DNA of 33,540 nt, from assembly GCA_001798165.1 (NCBI GenBank), contig MGRL01000108.1, positions 1-33,540 on the forward strand, given 5' to 3'. Origin of the DNA: Deltaproteobacteria bacterium RIFCSPHIGHO2_02_FULL_43_33 (GTDB lineage: Bacteria; Desulfobacterota; GWC2-55-46; UBA9637). This document shows positions 15,047 to 21,875 of this stretch, piece by piece. Numbering within the stretch: position 1 is the stretch's first letter; every line of letters starts with the position of its first letter. The translations under genes were made by a program, and so were the position numbers. Under the pieces are notes generated by a model that was given only the letters and a program-made list of their open reading frames with translations, made no database searches and had not been told where the DNA came from.

Positions 15047-16471
15047 ATGAACCTCACCCTTGATTTCAACAATGTAATGTCAGATGTTATAGGCCATGAG
15101 CATGGCCTGAGGCCAGAGGATATTGATGTCGTGAAGGGCAGGGGGGCCGAGATCCATAAAAACCTTCAAGAAAGGAGGAAGGCGGATATTGGTTTTTATA
15201 GCCTTCCTTATGACAATAAACTGCTGAGGGAAGTTTTATCGCTTTCAAAGGAACTGGCCGGCAGTTTTGACAATCTTATTGTCCTCGGCATAGGCGGCTC
15301 GTCTCTGGGCGGAAGGGCTATATTCAATGCCCTGTGTCATCCGTATCATAATCTCCTGTCAAGAACAGGCAGCGTCGGGGTTTATCCCCGACTAAAGAGA
15401 AATGCCTCAAGTATCTTCTTCTGCGATAACATAGACCCGGATAGCTTTGAGCCTCTCCTTAAAATGCTTGACCTGAGAAAAACCCTTTTTAATGTCATAA
15501 CAAAATCAGGCGAGACAGCTGAAACCGTTGCCCAGTTTCTTGCCGTAAAAAAGCTACTTGAGAAAGAGGTTGGGAAAAAATATAAAAATCATATTGTTAT
15601 AACAACCGACCCGATAAAAGGCCCTTTAAGGAAGCTGGCCGGCGAAGAAGGTTTTAAGACCCTTTCCATTCCTCCAAATGTGGGAGGCAGATATTCTGTA
15701 TTTTCAGCGGTAGGTCTGTTTCCATCGACAATGGCAGGGGTTGATATAAAGAAACTTCTTGCCGGCGCCAGAGACATGGACAAGGTATGCAGCATAGACA
15801 ATATATGGAAAAATCCGGCATATATGTCTGCAATCATTCAATATCTTGCATATCAAAGAGGAAAAAATATATCTGTGATTATGCCTTACTCCAATGCGCT
15901 CAGGGATTTTTCCGAGTGGTATATCCAACTCTGGGCAGAGAGCCTTGGCAAGAGCGTAAACCTCAAAGGTAAAGCAGTCAATATCGGGCCAACGCCGGTT
16001 AAGGCCATCGGCACAACAGACCAGCACAGCCAGCTTCAGCTTTACATGGAAGGTCCCTATGACAAGATTATTACATTCATAGAGGTTAAAAAGTTTAAAA
16101 ATGAGGTGTCCATACCAAAGATGTTTGAGGATTTTAAAGAGATTGGCTATCTTGGAGGGCGCTCAATGGAAGAACTGTTCAGGGCAGAGTTAGTAGCAAC
16201 CAGAATTGCCCTGACAAAAAATAAAAGGATGAACTACACCATCACTATCCCTGATATAAATCCATTCACAATCGGCCAGCTTCTTTTTTTCTTTGAAGTC
16301 CAGACCGCATTTGCCGGCGGCTTATTTAATGTTAATCCATTTAACCAGCCCGGTGTGGAAGAGGGGAAGAAACTGACATACGGCATGATGGGAAAGAAGG
16401 GTTATGAAAAAAAAGGGGCAGAGGTTAAGGAAGGACTGAGAAGGAATAAGAGGTATGTAATTCAAGGCTGA
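15047..16471 (+). CDS. pgi: Glucose-6-phosphate isomerase
   Basis: A 474-residue enzyme interconverting glucose 6-phosphate and fructose 6-phosphate. Hallmarks are GIGGSSLGGRAIFNAL, ITKSGETAETVAQF (phosphate-binding), GGRYSVFSAVGLFPSTMAG, TDQHSQLQLYMEGP and NPFNQPGVEEGK. The length and motif order are those of the compact bacterial type. Residues 108-116 (GSVGVYPRL) look like an insertion in the loop before IFFCDNIDPDSF and are encoded by a small palindrome at 15374-15392. A GAGGAGA sequence just after the 14981-15032 repeat gives a good ribosome binding site. Confidence 0.96.
   Translation: MNLTLDFNNVMSDVIGHEHGLRPEDIDVVKGRGAEIHKNLQERRKADIGFYSLPYDNKLLREVLSLSKELAGSFDNLIVLGIGGSSLGGRAIFNALCHPYHNLLSRTGSVGVYPRLKRNASSIFFCDNIDPDSFEPLLKMLDLRKTLFNVITKSGETAETVAQFLAVKKLLEKEVGKKYKNHIVITTDPIKGPLRKLAGEEGFKTLSIPPNVGGRYSVFSAVGLFPSTMAGVDIKKLLAGARDMDKVCSIDNIWKNPAYMSAIIQYLAYQRGKNISVIMPYSNALRDFSEWYIQLWAESLGKSVNLKGKAVNIGPTPVKAIGTTDQHSQLQLYMEGPYDKIITFIEVKKFKNEVSIPKMFEDFKEIGYLGGRSMEELFRAELVATRIALTKNKRMNYTITIPDINPFTIGQLLFFFEVQTAFAGGLFNVNPFNQPGVEEGKKLTYGMMGKKGYEKKGAEVKEGLRRNKRYVIQG
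15374..15392. repeat. Short in-frame palindrome in pgi
   Basis: GTCGGGG, TTTAT, CCCCGAC: perfect 7-bp arms. It encodes VGVYPR in a loop that is shorter in typical Pgi proteins. Its ATAAA-type centre recalls the intergenic two-hairpin repeats. Confidence 0.7.
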
Positions 16472-16560
16472 GGTTAAGTCTAAGGCTAAGATTAAAAACT
16501 CCTTCTCTTATCAACCTCAACCTCAACCTATAGCCCATAGCCTGTATTCTTGCTTATTGC
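16472..16560. repeat. Short tandem repeats between pgi and the mutS remnant
   Basis: The left part has AGGTTAAG/TAAGGCTAAG-like units. The right part has three CAACCT units, then CCTATAGCCCATAGCCTG, which resembles the right arm at 29392-29420. The two parts are roughly complementary. Confidence 0.5.
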
Positions 16561-16593
16561 TTACATCCTGTCTTTTTGTTACTATCCTTTCAT

Positions 16594-16731
16594 ATGCAAG
16601 ACATTGTCTTAAATTCACAATCCGAAATCCCAAATCCGAAATCCGAAGACCTCACCCCTGCCATGAGGCAGTATCTGAGAGGGGGCTGCGTCGAAAAAAT
16701 GGCCGCAGGAGTAAACGAATTAAATTTGTAG
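16594..16731 (+). pseudogene. Truncated duplicate of the mutS 5' end
   Basis: An ATG frame of 45 codons reads MQDIVLNSQSE..., then SEDLTPAMRQYL, then an unrelated tail and a stop. The true MutS begins MQDIILNPQSE... and continues LTPAMQQYMEIKQG. The match extends upstream: TCTTTTTGTTACTATC is identical before both ATGs (16571 and 21854). So 16570-16680 is a diverged copy of the mutS leader and first codons, carrying none of the MutS domains. It marks a duplication or insertion event that left the RND operon between remnant and gene. Confidence 0.8.
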
Positions 16732-16765
16732 TCTGCCTATCCCGTTTAAATACATAACGGGACAA

Positions 16766-16820
16766 GTTTATCGGCGATTTTAATTCGCCTCAGGCGGACG
16801 CCCATAAATGGGCAAACTAC
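16766..16820 (+). repeat. Degenerate two-hairpin intergenic repeat, copy 3
   Basis: The TTTATCGGCG half, a diverged middle containing CGCCTCAGGCGG, and an intact GCCCATAAATGGGC half ending CAAACTAC. It lies 92 bp upstream of the efflux adaptor gene. Confidence 0.65.
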
Positions 16821-16911
16821 ATCTACTTATTTTTGTCGTCCACTATAATACATAAATCTCCCCGTTGTTTCAGTAATTATTAAAACGCTATTTGCTGCTG
16901 AAAGGAACATT

Positions 16912-18054
16912 ATGGATATTAATTCCACTACATCAAAAGATAAACTCTTCAGGCGCATATGGGGCATGCTGCCTGCGCTGTTCCTTGTACTGATAATTAT
17001 AGTTATCGTTGCAATGTTTTCGCGTATCAAAGGTGAAAGCGAACGTATCAAGGCAGAGAAGCTCGCTGCTTTTAATAAAGAACGGCCCCCTGTAAACGTA
17101 GTTGTTCTGGATATTATTCCAATGCTAATACGTGACCGGCTGAATCTCCCGTCGCAGGTTGAGCCGTGGGTTGAGCTAAAAATTCTTGCCGAAGTGTCCG
17201 GAAAAGTGATTAAACTTTCAGCGGATGAAGGCGCTTACGTCCGGAAAGGCGACATAATTGCCGTTCTTGATTCACAGGATTATGAGAATGAGCTTGCCTC
17301 TATTCGTTCTGAGTACGACCTTGCCCGGAAAAACCTGAGCCGCTCAAAGGACCTCTTTGAAGAAGAACTTATTGCAAAGGCAATACTCGATAAAGAGCAA
17401 TCCATAGTTGATTCTCTTTCCGCTTCAATGAAGAATGCTGAGCTCAGGCTCCAAAGATGCACTATCAATGCCCCGATCTCAGGAATAATAAATCGCCTTG
17501 ACGCAAAAGAGGGGCTTAACCTGAATGTTCAGGATCCCATAGCTGTAATCCTTGACATCAGCAGAGTGAAGATAAGCGCAGGAATCCCCGAGTCTGATGT
17601 GGATGAAATAAGAAAGCTCACACAGTTTGATGTGACTATTGATGCCCTTGGCAGCAAGACTGTAAAGGGGCAGAAGATTTTTCTTTCAAAAAGCCCTGAA
17701 TCGTTTGCGCATCTATATAAGCTTGAGATCGAGGTTCAGAACCCGGATAGCGCAATACTCCCCGGCATGTTCGGAAGGGTCAGCATTGTAAAAAAAGAGG
17801 TAAAGGACAGCGTCTCTGTGCCTCTCTATTCAGTCATATCCCGCGGTAACGAACAGTTTGTATTTGTGGAAAAGGACGGCAAGGCACATGTAAGGATGGT
17901 TGAGACAGGTATCCTCGAGGGCTGGAGAATACAGATTTCCAGAGGTCTTAAAAGAGGAGACCGCGTAGTAGTCGTAGGCCACCGCAGCCTTGATGAAGGG
18001 CAGAAAATAAATGTGGTCCGCAGCATATCAGACCCGGAGGACCTTTTTAAGTGA
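16912..18054 (+). CDS. RND efflux periplasmic adaptor (membrane fusion protein)
   Basis: A 380-residue adaptor with an N-terminal membrane anchor (about 17-37). A lipoyl-like half (AEVSGKVIKLSADEGAYVRKGDIIAVLD), an alpha-helical coiled-coil hairpin (about 125-175) and the second lipoyl half (CTINAPISGIINRLDAKEGLNL) follow. Beta-barrel and membrane-proximal domains complete it. It connects an inner-membrane RND pump to an outer-membrane channel. AAGGAA lies 5 nt before the ATG. Its 3' end overlaps the pump gene by 4 bp. No outer-membrane TolC-type gene is in the window, so the pump must borrow one. The substrate is unknown. Confidence 0.93.
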   Translation: MDINSTTSKDKLFRRIWGMLPALFLVLIIIVIVAMFSRIKGESERIKAEKLAAFNKERPPVNVVVLDIIPMLIRDRLNLPSQVEPWVELKILAEVSGKVIKLSADEGAYVRKGDIIAVLDSQDYENELASIRSEYDLARKNLSRSKDLFEEELIAKAILDKEQSIVDSLSASMKNAELRLQRCTINAPISGIINRLDAKEGLNLNVQDPIAVILDISRVKISAGIPESDVDEIRKLTQFDVTIDALGSKTVKGQKIFLSKSPESFAHLYKLEIEVQNPDSAILPGMFGRVSIVKKEVKDSVSVPLYSVISRGNEQFVFVEKDGKAHVRMVETGILEGWRIQISRGLKRGDRVVVVGHRSLDEGQKINVVRSISDPEDLFK

Positions 18055-21000
18055 TACTGTCGGACAACGCAGTGCGTCAGAGAATAAGTGTAATGGTCCT
18101 GGCGGTTATCATAATCGTTTTTGGCGTATACTGCTATAAAGTCCTGCCCCGTGAGAGCGAACCTGATATCACTATTCCATTTGTATTTGTCTCAACGCCC
18201 TACAAGGGTGTCTCACCCTCGGATATTGAAACCTCAATTACGATCCCTATAGAGAAAAAACTTAAAGGCCTTGAAGGGGTAAAAAAGGTCAACTCCATAA
18301 GCTCCGAAGGGCAATCCTCTATAAGTATAGAGTTCGTAACCGGCACGGATATAGACGACGCCATTGAGAAGGTCAGGAACAAGGTAGACGAGGCAAAGAA
18401 TGAACTGCCCTCTGACCTGGAAGATGACTCCTCGGTTTTTGAGGTGAATTTTTCCGAGATGCCGATTGTAATATTTTCACTGAGCGGCACCTGTGGAAAC
18501 CCATGTCTGAAGAAAATAGCGGACGAGATAGAAGACGAGATTGAGGCTATTCCGGGCGTGCTTGACGCAGAAATATCAGGTGCGCTTGAGCGTGAGATCC
18601 GCATTGAAATCAATCCTGAAAAGCTTGCCTATTATAATATTCCTATTACTGCTTTCCAACGTGTAGTCTCCGGCGAGAATCAGAACATATCAGGCGGCGC
18701 CATCAGACTTGGCGATGGACGCTTCCAGCTCAGGGTGCCGGGGGAATTCAGAATGCCTGAGGAGATATACGGTCTTATTGTCGGCACTCACGATGGCCAG
18801 CCAGTTTATCTGAAAGACCTGGCGCGTGTGAAGGACGGGTTTAAGGATGAAACCAGCCGCTCGCGTCTGAACGGGCGTGAATCTGTAAACATCGCTGTAA
18901 AAAAGCGGGCAGGTGAAAACATAATTGAGATAACGGACAGGGTTGACGAAATACTTGCGCGCCTCAGTCCAGGCTGGCCAAAGGGCACTAATATCATTAA
19001 GGTCATGGACAAGTCCAAGGATATACGCATTATGGTCGCTGACCTTGAAAATAATATCTACACCGGTTTAGTACTGGTAGTCCTCGTGCTGCTCTTTGCA
19101 ATGGGTATCAGAAACGCAATACTTGTAGGCCTTGCAATACCTTTTTCAATGCTCCTCTCTTATGTTGTCTTGTATGTGATGGGAATTACACTGAATATGG
19201 TGGTGCTCTTCAGCCTGATACTTGCGCTTGGGATGCTCGTAGACAATGCCATTGTTATCGTTGAGAATATTTACCGCTATATGCAGCAGGGGGTTTCACG
19301 AAGCCAGGCGGCAATGCGCGCTGCATCAGAGGTTGCATGGCCGATAATAGGCTCTACACTGACGACGCTCGCTGCATTTTTTCCGATGATCTTCTGGCCC
19401 GGGATAATGGGGGAATTCATGAAATATCTCCCGATTACACTTATAGTAACTCTTACGGCAAGCCTGTTTGTTGCATTAGTCATAAATCCCGCGCTTGCCT
19501 CTTTCTTCATGAAGACAAAAAACAGCTTGGGCAAAAGCCTTAGTTCAGAAGAGGCATTTGCAGCAGGAGAAAAGCCGATAGAGATAAAGGGTGTTGTGCT
19601 TATCCTTTATGCCGGATTACTAAAAGCCGCTCTAAGGCATCGTCTAACAGTAACACTCTCCACCTTTCTCCTTATGATAATCCTTTTTCAGGGGTGGCTC
19701 CTTGTTGTGGGGCTTGAAAGGCCGGTCGAGTTTTTCCCGCACATAGACCCGAAGTCAATGTATGTGAATATTGATGTGCCTGAAGGAACGGACATTGATT
19801 ACAATGACCGCATACTCAAGCAGATTGAAATGCATATTAACGGCGCTGTCACTGACATTGGCGGCGCTATTGATGATATGTATAAAGAATCTTATCTGCC
19901 AAAGCGCCATAAAAAAGCAGGCAATGATGAATATACAAGCTCCAGCGACCTTGAAAACATAGAATATATTTACGCGCGGTCAGTGGCCTTCCCCACTGCG
20001 GGTTCGGCATTTGAGCCGATGGCTGCAAACCATGTAGGCATACAATTTATCGACATGAAAGACCGCCGTGTCCCTTCATCTGATACCCTTGATAAGGTCC
20101 GTGAGCGTGTAAAAGATATCCCCGGCAGCAAGGTGACAATAGCAGAGGCTGAACAAGGTCCGCCAACAGGCGCTCCGATAAATATTGAGATATCCGGCAC
20201 TGACTTTAGGGTGCTTGGCCGTCTGGCAGGGGAGATACGCAAGGTCATCGAACAAATCCCGTATGTTGAAGATATAAGAGACGATTATGTCGAGGGTACG
20301 CCGTCAGTCAGGGTGTCTGTGGACAGGCAGAAGGCAGCGCTTTTCGGGCTCACGACCGACTCCATAGGTTTTGCGCTCAAGACCGGTTACAACGGCCTTA
20401 ACATTTCAACATACCGTGAAGAAGATGAGGACTTTGATATCACTGTTCAACTTGCTGACCCGGACCGCAGGGTAATAGATATACTTCGCGAGCTGATGCT
20501 GCCGACTCCGGCAGGCAAGATCGTTCCGCTTACAACTGTTGCGAAGATAGATTATTCAGGGAGCCTTGGCAATATCATAAGGATCAATCACTCGCGTGTG
20601 GTTACAGTCAAGGCCAATGTTGACGAAACAAAGATACCCGGCGCTGTGGCGCGTCTCCAGGCAGAGGAGTTGCTTAAGAAATTCCCGATCCCCGCTGGAT
20701 ACAGGATGAAGTTTACCGGCGAGTTTGAGTTTCAAAAAGAGTCTGAGGAGTTTTTGTCCAAGGCGTTTGTTATCGCGCTTTTCCTTATATTCCTTATTCT
20801 TGTTGCCATGTTTAATTCTGTTTCACAGCCCTTTATCATCATGACCTCGGTAATCCTTTCATTGGGCGGGGTCTTCCTCGGTCTAATGACCATAAGTTCT
20901 CCATTCGGCATCATCATGACCGGCGTCGGGGTAATATCACTTGCCGGCGTTGTGGTTAACAATGCCATCATACTTGTTGACTACACAAACAAACTTCGCA

Positions 21001-21368
21001 AGAGGGGGATGAACATCCATAATGCAGTTGTTGCAGGAGGCGCTACCCGGCTGAGGCCAGTGCTCCTTACCGCGATAACGACCATACTCGGCCTTATTCC
21101 CATGGTAACCGGCGTATCGTACGATTTTAAGAATTGGAAAATTTCATGGGTGAGCGAATCTACACAGTGGTGGCGCACTATGGCCGTAGTCGTAATCTAC
21201 GGACTCATGCTCGCAACATTCCTTACCCTTGTTGTTGTGCCGACTCTCTACTCGCTTTTCGACTCATTCCAAAACAGGGCGGGTTCGTATGTTGAGAGTA
21301 TAAGAAGGTTTTACTGGAAGCCTTATGAATGGCTGACAGGCAGAGCAGGGAATAGGCAAAACGAGTAA
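18051..21368 (+). CDS. RND-family efflux transporter permease
   Basis: A 1105-residue inner-membrane pump with the duplicated RND layout. TM1 near residues 12-30 is followed by a periplasmic loop (porter), six TM helices at about 340-560, a second porter loop, and a final TM bundle at about 910-1080. The proton-relay segment in TM4 reads GMLVDNAIVIVENIYR: D398 is present but the second Asp of HAE pumps is Asn. This falls in the broad HAE/AcrB-like branch; the drug or metabolite exported cannot be told. It begins with GTG, overlapping the adaptor stop. Arg codons CGT and CGC are frequent here, while the first 400 codons of mutS use almost only AGA, AGG and CGG, suggesting transfer. Confidence 0.95.
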   Translation: MILSDNAVRQRISVMVLAVIIIVFGVYCYKVLPRESEPDITIPFVFVSTPYKGVSPSDIETSITIPIEKKLKGLEGVKKVNSISSEGQSSISIEFVTGTDIDDAIEKVRNKVDEAKNELPSDLEDDSSVFEVNFSEMPIVIFSLSGTCGNPCLKKIADEIEDEIEAIPGVLDAEISGALEREIRIEINPEKLAYYNIPITAFQRVVSGENQNISGGAIRLGDGRFQLRVPGEFRMPEEIYGLIVGTHDGQPVYLKDLARVKDGFKDETSRSRLNGRESVNIAVKKRAGENIIEITDRVDEILARLSPGWPKGTNIIKVMDKSKDIRIMVADLENNIYTGLVLVVLVLLFAMGIRNAILVGLAIPFSMLLSYVVLYVMGITLNMVVLFSLILALGMLVDNAIVIVENIYRYMQQGVSRSQAAMRAASEVAWPIIGSTLTTLAAFFPMIFWPGIMGEFMKYLPITLIVTLTASLFVALVINPALASFFMKTKNSLGKSLSSEEAFAAGEKPIEIKGVVLILYAGLLKAALRHRLTVTLSTFLLMIILFQGWLLVVGLERPVEFFPHIDPKSMYVNIDVPEGTDIDYNDRILKQIEMHINGAVTDIGGAIDDMYKESYLPKRHKKAGNDEYTSSSDLENIEYIYARSVAFPTAGSAFEPMAANHVGIQFIDMKDRRVPSSDTLDKVRERVKDIPGSKVTIAEAEQGPPTGAPINIEISGTDFRVLGRLAGEIRKVIEQIPYVEDIRDDYVEGTPSVRVSVDRQKAALFGLTTDSIGFALKTGYNGLNISTYREEDEDFDITVQLADPDRRVIDILRELMLPTPAGKIVPLTTVAKIDYSGSLGNIIRINHSRVVTVKANVDETKIPGAVARLQAEELLKKFPIPAGYRMKFTGEFEFQKESEEFLSKAFVIALFLIFLILVAMFNSVSQPFIIMTSVILSLGGVFLGLMTISSPFGIIMTGVGVISLAGVVVNNAIILVDYTNKLRKRGMNIHNAVVAGGATRLRPVLLTAITTILGLIPMVTGVSYDFKNWKISWVSESTQWWRTMAVVVIYGLMLATFLTLVVVPTLYSLFDSFQNRAGSYVESIRRFYWKPYEWLTGRAGNRQNE

Positions 21369-21394
21369 CCCGGAAAATGAAATGGCATTTTCTG

Positions 21395-21467
21395 ATAATA
21401 CATCATATGGGATAAGAATCATGTGATGTTGGCCAGACACTGGCCAAGTGCGAAAATGGTGTATTAT
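21395..21467. repeat. Inverted repeat with inner hairpin, downstream of the RND gene
   Basis: Outer arms ATAATACATCAT (21395-21406) and ATGGTGTATTAT (21456-21467) match at 11 of 12 positions. Inside is a perfect TTGGCCA-gacac-TGGCCAA hairpin (21429-21447). No T-run follows, so a Rho-independent terminator is not supported. Confidence 0.55.
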
Positions 21468-21490
21468 TCAACCAGTCAAGTCTAATTAAA

Positions 21491-21639
21491 TTAACAGGCT
21501 GTTGAAAAAGGCATCAACAGCCTTGATTACACAGATTAGGAAAAACGATTACACAGATATTTCAATGGGTTTTAATCTGTGAAATCTAATCTTTTATCCG
21601 TGTAATCGGAGTTTGTTGAGTTTTTCAACAAACTGTTAA
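21491..21639. repeat. 149-bp inverted-repeat element upstream of mutS
   Basis: Terminal arms TTAACAGGCTGTTGAAAAA and TTTTTCAACAAACTGTTAA pair at 17 of 19 positions. The interior continues the symmetry with GATTACACAGAT-type repeats on the left and ATCTGTG/CCGTGTAATC on the right. No ORF is present. The structure suggests a MITE-like or hairpin element. Confidence 0.75.
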
Positions 21640-21684
21640 ATAGTTGCGGCGATTTGATTTTGTGATTTGGTTGATATGGCTCTA

Positions 21685-21720
21685 AAAGTTGGATAAAGTC
21701 CAGAAACTGTATAATCAGTT
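21685..21720 (+). promoter_or_regulatory. Possible sigma-70-type promoter upstream of a mini-ORF and mutS
   Basis: A TTGGAT sequence lies about 15-16 nt before a consensus TATAAT. The spacing is slightly short, so this is only a candidate. The next 30 bp contain two AGGAGG-like sequences. Confidence 0.35.
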
Positions 21721-21747
21721 CTTAGGAGGAAAATCAGGAGGATTACC

Positions 21748-21810
21748 ATGGATACCGCTGGTTCTGTTAAAGGGTTTAAAAATTTCCTAATTTCAATTCC
21801 TAATTCCTAA
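21748..21810 (+). CDS. 20-codon mini-ORF, leader peptide or truncated gene start
   Basis: AGGAGG at 21736-21741 lies 6 nt before the ATG, one of the best ribosome binding sites in the window. The frame encodes MDTAGSVKGFKNFLISIPNS and stops inside a heptamer array. The first 13 residues look like a real protein N-terminus; the last six are encoded by repeat DNA. It may be a gene truncated by repeat insertion or a short leader for mutS. I cannot assign a function. Confidence 0.35.
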   Translation: MDTAGSVKGFKNFLISIPNS

Positions 21811-21828
21811 TTAACAATTCCCGTTCCC
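21794..21828 (+). repeat. Tandem heptamers upstream of mutS
   Basis: Units CAATTCC, TAATTCC, TAATTAA, CAATTCC, CGTTCCC in strict 7-bp register. A comparable array (AATCCGA/AATCCCA units) lies in the mutS remnant at 16618-16648. Confidence 0.7.
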
Positions 21829-21875
21829 TGTCTTTATTATTGCCTCTCACCTATCTTTTTGTTACTATCTTTTTT

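Noticed and set aside
16557-16757. A 66-codon plus-strand frame after pgi
   Set aside because: It is a different frame over the mutS remnant; the homologous frame starts at 16594.
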